Made by a program: the position numbers and the translations under genes. Positions 1 through 7,465 of a stretch of 48,470 bases of DNA are shown here, in pieces. The stretch comes from Vibrio maerlii (GTDB lineage Bacteria; Pseudomonadota; Gammaproteobacteria; Enterobacterales; Vibrionaceae), in the NCBI RefSeq assembly GCF_003415655.1, contig NZ_QRHC01000016.1:37911-86380 (forward strand), given 5' to 3'. A model generated the notes under the pieces. The model ran no database searches. It had not been told where the DNA came from and was given only the letters and a program-made list of their open reading frames with translations. Positions within the stretch are counted from its first letter, which is position 1. Each line of letters begins with the position of its first letter.

Positions 1-18
1 TCGCTATTGATTTAAATT

Positions 19-95
<77 letters not shown>

Positions 96-137
96 TCCGT
101 AGTTCATCATTCAAGGCATGATGAGAGCCTATCAATT

Positions 138-213
138 TGGAGCGACACACGAGGTTCGAACTCGTGACCTCAACCTTGGCAAGGTTGCGCTCTACCAGCT
201 GAGCTAGTGTCGC
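138..213 (-). tRNA. tRNA-Gly (GCC)
   Basis: A 76-nt cloverleaf on the minus strand with anticodon GCC in the loop CTTGCCAAG, D-loop AGCTCAGCTGGTAGAGC, T-loop GTTCGAACC and an encoded CCA end. It reads glycine GGC/GGT codons. It alternates with initiator tRNA genes and is identical to the copy at 382-457. Glycine tRNA genes beside orn are also found in E. coli (glyVXY), so the location is conserved. The 42-nt spacer to the following fMet gene contains a small hairpin (TCATCAT at 104-110, ATGATGA at 118-124) that could help precursor processing. Confidence 0.97.
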
Positions 214-245
214 AGAGTTAATCGCTAATGCGCTTAACTGTAATT

Positions 246-322
<77 letters not shown>

Positions 323-381
323 TCCGTATTGTGTCACCGTTAAGTACCGTGAGAACTTTCCCTCTCTCTTCGAAAAGAAAG

Positions 382-457
382 TGGAGCGACACACGAGGTT
401 CGAACTCGTGACCTCAACCTTGGCAAGGTTGCGCTCTACCAGCTGAGCTAGTGTCGC
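382..457 (-). tRNA. tRNA-Gly (GCC)
   Basis: First gene of the minus-strand tRNA operon: 76 nt, anticodon GCC, encoded CCA, identical to the copy at 138-213. A strong sigma70-like promoter lies about 35 nt upstream of its 5' end (492-519), consistent with a short precursor leader removed by RNase P. Confidence 0.97.
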
Positions 458-491
458 ATTCTGAAACGTCTTTCGTCGTTCAGGGCTGCGA

Positions 492-519
492 ATTATAAGA
501 GCATTTTTTTGTGATGCAA
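492..519 (-). promoter_or_regulatory. Promoter of the Gly-fMet tRNA operon
   Basis: On the minus strand there is a -35 box TTGCAT (514-519), a 16-bp spacer and a perfect -10 box TATAAT (492-497). A GC-rich stretch (TCGCAGCCC) follows immediately, as is typical of stable-RNA promoters subject to stringent control. The stringent-control part is inferred from the discriminator only. The rest of the gap to orn (520-652) shows no other feature I can support. Confidence 0.75.
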
Positions 520-652
520 GTCCTTATGCGAAAAAAGATCCTTTTTTTTTCTGATTGATGAAAAAGAAACCAACAAACAAATGATTTGTTTAGGTATTCA
601 TCACTTTATTGAGGTTCTCACCATCAACACATCATGCTCAACCAAGTCACCC

Positions 653-1198
653 TTAAATAGAAATGATCGTTTTTCGGTAATATTGCAACTCGGCGATCGA
701 TTCTCGAATGTCATCAAGAGCCAAATGAGAACCCGACTTACTAAAGCCGTCCAATACTTCAGGCTTCCAACGACGGGTCAGTTCTTTCAGCGTGCTCACA
801 TCGATATAGCGGTAATGAAAGTACTCTTCCAACTCAGGCATGTGCTTATACAAGAAACGACGATCCTGACCGATGCTATTACCACAAATTGGCGATTTGC
901 CTTTTGGTACCCAGTTTTCTAGAAAGGCGATAGTTTGGCGAAGTGCCTCTTCCTCACTCACGGTACTTTCTTGGACACGCTTTACTAAGCCGCTATTCGT
1001 GTGTGTTGTTGTACACCACTCATCCATTTTAGCCAGTTCTGATTCAGGTTGATGGATAGCAAGAACCGGTCCCTCAGCAAGAATATTTAGCTCACTATCT
1101 GTCACGATAGTCGCTATCTCGATAATTTTATGTTGCTCAGGATCCAGACCTGTCATCTCCAGATCGACCCAAATTAGGTTCTGTTCGCTAAAGGACAT
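653..1198 (-). CDS. orn: Oligoribonuclease
   Basis: A 181-residue DEDDh-family 3'-5' exoribonuclease that degrades 2-5 nt RNA oligomers (including pGpG from c-di-GMP) to mononucleotides in the cytoplasm. Exo I is WVDLEMTGLDPE near residue 11, giving the D and E metal ligands. Exo II lies near GNSIGQDRRFL (about 108-118). Exo III is the HLALDDIRES region near residue 158. Length equals that of E. coli Orn (181). The ATG start is preceded by GGCGAGGCGACG, a usable ribosome binding site. It is transcribed toward the tRNA operon and divergently from rsgA, the same order as in enterobacteria. Confidence 0.97.
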   Translation of the reverse strand: MSFSEQNLIWVDLEMTGLDPEQHKIIEIATIVTDSELNILAEGPVLAIHQPESELAKMDEWCTTTHTNSGLVKRVQESTVSEEEALRQTIAFLENWVPKGKSPICGNSIGQDRRFLYKHMPELEEYFHYRYIDVSTLKELTRRWKPEVLDGFSKSGSHLALDDIRESIAELQYYRKTIISI

Positions 1199-1330
1199 CG
1201 TCGCCTCGCCTATTTGTTTAGTTGTAAAACAGGTACTATAACCAAATAAAACGGTTACTATAAGCCAATTCTAACGCCCCCCTTGCAGGGTGTTACATAA
1301 CATTTAGACAAATTACTTAAGTAGAGCATT

Positions 1331-2386
1331 GTGGCAAAAAAGAAAAAGCTAACAAAAGGTCAGGTACGACGCGTTCGTAGCAACCAGAAGAAACGCTTAA
1401 AGCAAGAAGATTCGGTTCAATGGGATGAAGAGATGCTGGGCACAGCAAAAACTGGTCTCATCATTACTCGCTTTGGTCAGCATGCCGATGTCGAAGACAT
1501 GGAAACCGGCGAGATCCAGCGCTGTAACTTACGCCGTGGCATCGAGAGCCTTGTTTCTGGTGACAAAGTTATTTGGCGCCCTGGTCTTGAATCTATGGCT
1601 GGTATTTCTGGCATCGTTGAAGCGGTAGAGCCACGCACATCTGTACTAACACGTCCTGATTATTACGATGGTTTAAAGCCAGTTGCCGCCAATGTCGACC
1701 AGATGATCATTGTTTCTTCAGTGCTACCAGAACTGTCGCTGAACATCATCGATCGCTATCTTGTCGCATCTGAAACACTAAAGATCGCTCCACTTATCGT
1801 ACTTAACAAGATTGACCTTTTAAGTACTGAGCAAAAGTCGGAATACAAAGAGACCTTAGCTAACTATGAGAAGATTGGCTACGAGGTTCTATTTGTGAGT
1901 AAAGAGTCTGGCGAAGGTATCGCTGAGTTAGAAGCGAAACTAAGTGACCGTATAAATATCTTCGTTGGTCAATCTGGCGTTGGTAAATCGAGCCTAGTCA
2001 ATGCCTTAATGCCTGAGCTCAATGTCGAAGAAGGTGCTGTCTCTGAGAACTCAGGGTTAGGCCAACATACAACGACCGCAGCGCGCCTTTACCACATCCC
2101 TAGTGGCGGTAAACTTATCGACTCTCCGGGGGTACGAGAATTCGGCCTTTGGCACTTAGAAGCTGACGAAGTCACTGAAGCTTTCATCGAGTTTCGTCCA
2201 TTCCTGGGGGGCTGTAAGTTCCGTGATTGTAAGCACGATGACGACCCAGGCTGCATTATCCGGGGCGCAGTAGAAAGTGGTGAGATAAACGAAACCCGCT
2301 TTAAGAACTACCATCGCATTATCGAAAGCATGGCTGAGAACAAGGCAAATCGTCAGTACTCACGGAATAAAAAAGCTGACCTTTAG
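1331..2386 (+). CDS. rsgA: Ribosome small subunit-dependent GTPase A
   Basis: A 351-residue circularly permuted GTPase that acts late in 30S maturation and releases RbfA. Order of elements: a basic N-terminal tail (residues 1-25, many K/R), an OB fold (about 35-110), then G4 (LNKIDL, about 157-162), G1 (GQSGVGKSSLVN, about 214-225), a G2-like loop with GLGQHTTTAARL, and G3 DSPGV (about 260). A C-terminal zinc finger has Cys and His in CKFRDCKHDDDPGC (about 292-305). The start is GTG at 1331; it gives an N-terminus aligning with E. coli RsgA (350 aa), and no better upstream ATG exists. Divergent from orn across a 132-bp gap; psd follows 107 bp downstream. Confidence 0.97.
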   Translation: MAKKKKLTKGQVRRVRSNQKKRLKQEDSVQWDEEMLGTAKTGLIITRFGQHADVEDMETGEIQRCNLRRGIESLVSGDKVIWRPGLESMAGISGIVEAVEPRTSVLTRPDYYDGLKPVAANVDQMIIVSSVLPELSLNIIDRYLVASETLKIAPLIVLNKIDLLSTEQKSEYKETLANYEKIGYEVLFVSKESGEGIAELEAKLSDRINIFVGQSGVGKSSLVNALMPELNVEEGAVSENSGLGQHTTTAARLYHIPSGGKLIDSPGVREFGLWHLEADEVTEAFIEFRPFLGGCKFRDCKHDDDPGCIIRGAVESGEINETRFKNYHRIIESMAENKANRQYSRNKKADL

Positions 2387-2493
2387 TTTCTAGCGATTTT
2401 AACCCGTTCAGAAAACATACTGACATGGCGTGGTGATTTGAGTAATATCACGCCCCTTAACCTCGAAAATAGATCGAATATTGGAACACAAAC

Positions 2494-3402
2494 ATGATTG
2501 ATAAGATTAAAGTTGGGCTGCAATACTGGATCCCACAACACGGTTTAACTCGCCTAGTGGGTAAGTTAGCATCTGCAAAAGCAGGCGGTCTAACCACCAG
2601 CATTATTCGCTGGTTTATCAAACAATACAATGTGAACATGGACGAAGCGCTACATTCCGATCCTAAGCACTTCAAAACGTTCAACGAGTTTTTTGTGCGT
2701 GAGCTTAAAGAAGGTATGCGCCCTATCGTGGAAGGTGATGATGTTATCGTTCACCCTGCCGACGCTCGCGTTAGCCAGTTTGGCCCTATCACTGATGGTC
2801 GCCTAATCCAGGCAAAAGGCCACGACTTCTCTGCTCGTGAATTGCTCGGTGGTGATGCCGAACTAGCAAAAGAGTTTGAAGATGGTGAATTTGCAACACT
2901 TTACCTATCACCAAGCGATTACCACCGCGTACATATGCCTTGTGATGGCACACTACGCCAAATGATCTATGTTCCTGGTGACTTATTCTCAGTAAACCCA
3001 TTAACGGCTGAGAATGTACCAAACCTATTTGCACGCAATGAGCGTGTCGTTTGTATTTTTGATACCGAATTTGGCCCTATGGCTCAGGTATTGGTTGGTG
3101 CAACCATTGTTGGTAGCATCGAGCAAGTTTGGGCTGGCACAATCACGCCACCACGCGGCAATACAATCTACAAGTGGGATTACCCAGCAGAGGGCAACAA
3201 AGCTATTGTTCTTAAGAAAGGTGAGGAGATGGGTCGCTTCAAACTAGGCTCAACCGTTATCAACTTATTTGCCAAAGATGCTATTACATTTGATGACAGC
3301 ATGAAAAATGGCGAGAAGACCGTTTTAGGTACTGCTTACGCACACACAGCAAAATCCGAGCAACAAAATTCATCAGCTGAAGAGCACGCTGAACAAGAAT
3401 AA
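2494..3402 (+). CDS. psd: Phosphatidylserine decarboxylase proenzyme
   Basis: A 302-residue inner-membrane enzyme that makes phosphatidylethanolamine from phosphatidylserine. It carries the self-cleavage motif LGST with Gly252-Ser253. Cleavage there would leave a large beta chain and a roughly 50-residue alpha chain starting with the pyruvoyl group made from Ser253. The conserved YHRVHMPCDG segment lies near residue 144. The C-terminus ends in a polar tail rich in Glu/Gln/Ala, somewhat longer than the core needs. The rsgA-psd order is conserved in enterobacteria, but the mechanosensitive channel gene that follows psd in E. coli is absent here. The 107-bp gap contains an imperfect hairpin (about 2427-2453) and no CpxR box. 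Confidence 0.96.
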   Translation: MIDKIKVGLQYWIPQHGLTRLVGKLASAKAGGLTTSIIRWFIKQYNVNMDEALHSDPKHFKTFNEFFVRELKEGMRPIVEGDDVIVHPADARVSQFGPITDGRLIQAKGHDFSARELLGGDAELAKEFEDGEFATLYLSPSDYHRVHMPCDGTLRQMIYVPGDLFSVNPLTAENVPNLFARNERVVCIFDTEFGPMAQVLVGATIVGSIEQVWAGTITPPRGNTIYKWDYPAEGNKAIVLKKGEEMGRFKLGSTVINLFAKDAITFDDSMKNGEKTVLGTAYAHTAKSEQQNSSAEEHAEQE

Positions 3403-3411
3403 ATCTGCTAA

Positions 3412-3440
3412 ACGAGTCCTTGATATCTTTAAGGACTCGT
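3412..3440 (+). terminator. Hairpin terminator after psd
   Basis: A perfect 10-bp inverted repeat (ACGAGTCCTT / AAGGACTCGT) with a 9-nt loop, starting 9 nt after the psd stop and followed by the pyrimidine-rich CTCTTTCTCTC. The U-tract is interrupted, so termination may be partial. Nothing else recognisable lies in the remaining gap up to 3597. Confidence 0.6.
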
Positions 3441-3597
3441 CTCTTTCTCTCCCGTCATTGCGCTGTAATTAATTGACCCAAAACAAGTTTTGCTTCGAAA
3501 TACGCAACCAGTTTACAAAACTCCAACTCCCCTCTAAGACCAGCACGTGGTGATAATTTACTCTAATTTGAGTTAATTTCTCCTGGGGTCTTGTCCA

Positions 3598-5013
3598 ATG
3601 TCTAAGCTCAATTCGGGCACGCTGATCAAGCTATTGATCTGCTTTGCCATCCCGCTAGGTGTGTTATTGATGCCAATCGATGCCATTCCTATTGCGGATC
3701 TCACTCTTATTCAACATCGATTACTTGCCATATTCTTACTCGCTGCTTTGTTATGGGTATTGGAGCCGGTACCGGTATTTGCCACCTCGATCCTCATCAT
3801 CGCCTTAGAGTTGATTATGATTTCCAACAAGGGCTTGCATCTGTTTCGGCAACCACCAGCGGGGCATGAACTCGGCGAACTGATCAATTATACCGATATC
3901 TTTGCATCCTTCTCTTCACCTATCATTATCTTATTCATGGGTGGTTTTGCTCTTGCTATCGCCGCATCTAAATATGAACTAGATAACAACCTCGCACGGG
4001 TCTTGCTCAAACCCTTTGGCACACAACCTAAATTCATTATGTTAGGGCTGATGCTTATTACTGCCGTGTTCTCCATGTTCATGTCGAATACTGCGACAAC
4101 CGTTATGATGCTTGCGTTGCTCGGGCCGATCGTTGCTTCTGCACCCAAAGGTGATGTGGGTATCAAGGCATTGGTGTTGTGTATTCCGATCGCGGCCAAC
4201 ACTGGTGGTATTGCAACCCCAATTGGCACCCCGCCCAATGCCATTGCGCTTCAATATCTCACAGGCGAAAACACCATCGACTTTCTAACTTGGATGATGA
4301 TGGGTCTACCATTCGTTATCGTTCAGTTGACGATTGCATGGTTCTTACTCCAAAAGTTCTTCCCATCGACCCAACAAAACATGCAACTGAAACTCGATGG
4401 TAGCTTCAAGAAGAGTTGGCGCGCGATTGTGGTGTACATCACCTTCGCAACCACTATCCTGCTATGGATGACAACCAAGTTGCACGGAATGAACACCTAC
4501 GTGGTGTCTATCTTGCCGCTCGCTGTCTTCACCCTCACAGGAATCATGGGGAAAAAAGAACTCAAGCTCATCAACTGGGATGTACTGTGGCTAGTCGCCG
4601 GTGGTATCGCCATTGGTATCGGTTTAGATAAAACAGGGCTAGCCTCGGCCCTTGCTCATGCGATTGATTATGAGTCCTTAACACCTGCTGCGGTGGTCAT
4701 TACCCTATCGATTGTGTGCTGGCTAATGGCAAACTTCATGTCTAATACCGCAACAGCCAACTTGCTGATGCCAATTGCAGCTGCAATTGGAGCATCAATG
4801 GAAAGCCTATCAGCAATTGGCGGCTTGCAAGGTCTGCTCGTTGTTGTCGCGTTCTCTGCATCACTGGGTATGATACTGCCAGTTTCAACGCCTCCTAACT
4901 CTCTTGCTTACTCAACAGGCCTTGTTGAGAGTAAAGACATGGCGAAGATGGGCATCATCGTTGGCCTTATCGGTCTAGCGATTGTATACCTTGCGCTGTT
5001 TATTCTGACGTAG
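3598..5013 (+). CDS. DASS/SLC13-family anion:Na+ symporter
   Basis: A 471-residue polytopic membrane protein with about 11-12 hydrophobic segments from residue 8 on. It shows the duplicated Ser-Asn-Thr signature of the divalent anion:Na+ symporter family: SNTATTVMML in the first half (about 162-171) and SNTATANLLMPI in the second (about 381-392). Each is followed by a helix-breaking segment rich in Gly and Pro (ATPIGTPPNAIAL and LPVSTPPNSLAYSTG). Family members carry di- or tricarboxylates, sulfate or related anions. The substrate cannot be fixed from sequence, but C4-dicarboxylates are plausible. It stands alone between the psd terminator and a DMT exporter. No strong Shine-Dalgarno is visible. 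Confidence 0.88.
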   Translation: MSKLNSGTLIKLLICFAIPLGVLLMPIDAIPIADLTLIQHRLLAIFLLAALLWVLEPVPVFATSILIIALELIMISNKGLHLFRQPPAGHELGELINYTDIFASFSSPIIILFMGGFALAIAASKYELDNNLARVLLKPFGTQPKFIMLGLMLITAVFSMFMSNTATTVMMLALLGPIVASAPKGDVGIKALVLCIPIAANTGGIATPIGTPPNAIALQYLTGENTIDFLTWMMMGLPFVIVQLTIAWFLLQKFFPSTQQNMQLKLDGSFKKSWRAIVVYITFATTILLWMTTKLHGMNTYVVSILPLAVFTLTGIMGKKELKLINWDVLWLVAGGIAIGIGLDKTGLASALAHAIDYESLTPAAVVITLSIVCWLMANFMSNTATANLLMPIAAAIGASMESLSAIGGLQGLLVVVAFSASLGMILPVSTPPNSLAYSTGLVESKDMAKMGIIVGLIGLAIVYLALFILT

Positions 5014-5061
5014 ACACATTTATAAACTTGGTGCATCCTGAGCGACTACTTAATGGAATGA

Positions 5062-5997
5062 ATGGATGCACCACCGATGGGATTCGAATGGCTGGCACTG
5101 GCCGCTGCTTTTCTTTGGGCTATAGCTAGCCTAATGTCTGTGACGCCTGCACGGCACCTAGGAACATTTGCCTATAGCCGTTGGCGTATGGGCTGCACTG
5201 CACTCATGCTCTCTACTATGGCTTGGTTAACCGGTGGTTGGTTCACTGTTGAAACCAGTTATATCACACCCATGCTGCTCTCTGGTCTCATTGGTATCTT
5301 CATTGGAGATACCGCGCTTTTTGCCTGCCTCAACCGCATGGGGCCAAGACAAGCTGGCCTGCTCTTTTCATGTCACGCGGTCTTCTCTGCGGTTCTTGGC
5401 TACTTCCTGTTTAGTGAGTCGATGTCTGGTATTGAGCTGATTGGCTCCGCCCTTGTTTTCTCCGGTGTTGTCACTGCCATCTTCTTTGGCCGTAAAGGAA
5501 ACAGTAAAGGGTCTGCTACAAACAATGATTCCAGCAAGGCTTCTCAGTTGGAAGCTATCAAAGGAAACGTATGGGTTGGTGTCGCGTTGGGGCTTTTAGC
5601 CGCGTTATGTCAGGCACTTGGTGGCATTATCGCTAAGCCTATCATGCTGACAGAGATCGACCCCGTTGCGGCTTCTGCGATCCGAATGATCTCAGCATTT
5701 GTCGCACACTCACTGTTTCGTTTAACCGGAGCAAAACTGGCGAGACCCGTCCAACTGATGAATTCACGCATTTTCGTTATCACGGCCGTTAATGGCTTCT
5801 TAGCAATGGCTGTCGGGATGACTTTAATTTTGTATGCATTACAGGAAGGGAATGTAGGTATGGTCGCACTGTTGTCTTCGACCACACCCATTATGCTGCT
5901 ACCAATACTATGGGTTTATACCGGCACACGTCCAAATCGGTATGCTTGGATGGGAGCAATATTAGCGGTTGTAGGTACAGGAATCCTGGTCGGCTGA
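5062..5997 (+). CDS. DMT-family (EamA) transporter
   Basis: A 311-residue inner-membrane protein with ten predicted hydrophobic segments arranged as two EamA repeats (about 5-140 and 170-308). They are separated by a short polar linker around residues 148-168 (GRKGNSKGSATNNDSSK). Family members export metabolites or amino acids; the substrate is unknown. The start at 5062 follows GGAATGA; a slightly later ATG (codon 6) is possible and would not change the first helix. It follows the anion transporter by 48 bp in the same direction and may be cotranscribed with it. Confidence 0.85.
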   Translation: MDAPPMGFEWLALAAAFLWAIASLMSVTPARHLGTFAYSRWRMGCTALMLSTMAWLTGGWFTVETSYITPMLLSGLIGIFIGDTALFACLNRMGPRQAGLLFSCHAVFSAVLGYFLFSESMSGIELIGSALVFSGVVTAIFFGRKGNSKGSATNNDSSKASQLEAIKGNVWVGVALGLLAALCQALGGIIAKPIMLTEIDPVAASAIRMISAFVAHSLFRLTGAKLARPVQLMNSRIFVITAVNGFLAMAVGMTLILYALQEGNVGMVALLSSTTPIMLLPILWVYTGTRPNRYAWMGAILAVVGTGILVG

Positions 5998-6000
5998 TAA

Positions 6001-6050
6001 GAGCGAGATTCCCTATAACTTGCGTGCATCGGGGATCTCACTTTTTATCA
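6001..6050. repeat. Dispersed palindromic repeat, family A (copy 1)
   Basis: An imperfect inverted repeat starting GAGCGAGATTCCC and ending GGGGATCTCACTTTTT, immediately after the EamA stop codon. The same words recur near 29.8, 34.8 and 34.9 kb, so this is one copy of an intergenic repeat family. The hairpin plus the T-run could serve as a terminator for the plus-strand gene; it lies between convergent genes (EamA and epmA). Confidence 0.6.
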
Positions 6051-6085
6051 ACACAAAAAACTAATAATCAAGTCCGTTCCATTAA

Positions 6086-7063
6086 CTACGCAATTGGAAA
6101 CGGAAACGCGGTTACCTGATCGATATGATCGCTGCCGATCGCGAGCATAATGAGACGATCGACCCCGAGTGCGACACCGGCACACTGTGGGAAGCCCGCT
6201 TCCAATGCCGCAATTAAGTTATGATCGATCGGTTGAGCGCTTAATCCCATGTGTAGACGCTTTCGGTTATCGTCTTCAAAGCGTTGAAGCTGTTCTTTGG
6301 CGTTATCTAACTCATGGAAGCCATTTGCCAATTCGATGCCTTTAAAGTAAACCTCAAAGCGATCAGCTACTCGCTCATCATTAGGATTAATCTTCGCTAA
6401 TGCCGCCTGGGAAGCAGGGAAGTCATAAACAAAGGCTGGTGAGTCATGTTGACCTATCTTGCACTCAACTCCAATGCTGAACAGCAATTGCAGCAAAGTA
6501 TCGCGGTCTTCTTCCTTATCGGCAATATCCGATAAGCCTAATGTTCCCGCGACTTGTTTGAGCTCACCCATCGACGCTTCAAGAGGACACACATTTAGAA
6601 CTTGCAAAAAGGCTTGCTGGTAAGTCATTCGCTCTGCTGGCTGACATTTCAAAGTTACCTGGAGCAAATCGTCCATCTCATCCATCAAATCATGATGATC
6701 AAAGCCAACTCGATACCATTCCAACATAGTGAATTCAGGGTTGTGGTAGCGACCATTCTCTTCATTACGAAACGATTTGTTCATTTGATAGATAGAACCG
6801 CTGCCAGCTGCAATCAATCGCTTCATATGAAACTCTGGACTGGTCATCAAGTACAGAGTTTTCCCGCTCGCATACCCCGGACCATGAAACTCCGTCTTGA
6901 AGGTATGCAGATGAATATCGGTCACCGTGGCATGGCTCAAAGCGGGTGTATCCACCTCCATTACATCTCGTTCATAGAAAAACTGACGAATAGCGTGAGT
7001 AATGTAAGCTCGCTGTTTGAGCTGATCAACGGACGCAGTGGGTTGCCAGGTAGATTGAGTCAT
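6086..7063 (-). CDS. epmA: EF-P--(R)-beta-lysine ligase EpmA (PoxA/GenX)
   Basis: A 325-residue class II aminoacyl-tRNA-synthetase-like enzyme that attaches (R)-beta-lysine to EF-P. It corresponds to the LysRS catalytic core without the anticodon-binding domain. Motif 2 is in SFRNEENGRYHNPEFTMLEW (about 98-117). Motif 3 is GVALGVDRLIMLAIG near the C-terminus (about 296-310). YLMTSPEFHMKRL lies near residue 71. Length equals that of E. coli EpmA (325). It is divergent from frdABCD, as in E. coli. Its substrate protein EF-P (10975-11541) and the beta-lysine-forming EpmB (11574-12596) are also in this window, so the modification pathway is complete. Confidence 0.96.
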   Translation of the reverse strand: MTQSTWQPTASVDQLKQRAYITHAIRQFFYERDVMEVDTPALSHATVTDIHLHTFKTEFHGPGYASGKTLYLMTSPEFHMKRLIAAGSGSIYQMNKSFRNEENGRYHNPEFTMLEWYRVGFDHHDLMDEMDDLLQVTLKCQPAERMTYQQAFLQVLNVCPLEASMGELKQVAGTLGLSDIADKEEDRDTLLQLLFSIGVECKIGQHDSPAFVYDFPASQAALAKINPNDERVADRFEVYFKGIELANGFHELDNAKEQLQRFEDDNRKRLHMGLSAQPIDHNLIAALEAGFPQCAGVALGVDRLIMLAIGSDHIDQVTAFPFPIA

Positions 7064-7465
7064 ACCTTGTTCTCTTCTTACATAAGGGTTACCGCGTGGA
7101 AAGTATCACTTTTTCATTCTCGCACTCAATAGTATCGTTCAAGGTAATGATATTGACCTGCCAATTATTGATAATTCGCATTATTTTCTCTCATTCATTT
7201 AGCTCGAAAAACTAAGAGAAATAAGGCCAGTTTTACAGTATATCGGCAGCTCAATATATCCCGTCTAGGCCGTGACCCTACTCACATATCACAGAAACTT
7301 TACTCTCTCAGTTGCACTAGTCGAACAAAAGCGTAATCACATCAATTTTTTTGTGGTTTCTACCTCTTACACTGCAATTACCACTTTTGAGCTACAAGGT
7401 TGTATAACCTTTCCTCAATCAACTATAACGAGCGGATTTTTCCGCACACACACTGGAGGATAACT
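7064..7465 (+). promoter_or_regulatory. epmA-frdA divergent regulatory region
   Basis: About 400 bp between epmA and frdA. It holds the CRP-like site listed separately at 7271-7286 and a possible sigma70 promoter (TTGTAT at 7400-7405, 18-bp spacer, TATAAC at 7424-7429). The frdA ribosome binding site is GGAGGA (7455-7460). frd operons are usually activated by FNR without oxygen. I could find only a half site (ATCAA in the stretch 7411-7423), not a full TTGAT-N4-ATCAA. Confidence 0.45.
7271..7286. promoter_or_regulatory. Candidate CRP binding site upstream of frdA
   Basis: CGTGA-CCCTAC-TCACA matches the CRP consensus TGTGA-N6-TCACA at nine of ten half-site bases with the exact six-base spacing. 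It lies about 195 bp upstream of the frdA start and about 210 bp from epmA, so either gene could be the target. Seen in sequence; regulation is inferred. Confidence 0.5.

Noticed and set aside
581..922. 113-codon open frame on the plus strand
   Set aside because: Lies antisense inside orn, has no ribosome binding site and no recognisable domain.
2427..2453. Imperfect hairpin GGCGTGGTGAT / ATATCACGCC as a terminator between rsgA and psd
   Set aside because: A bulge and no U-tract; the two genes could equally be cotranscribed. Mentioned only under psd.
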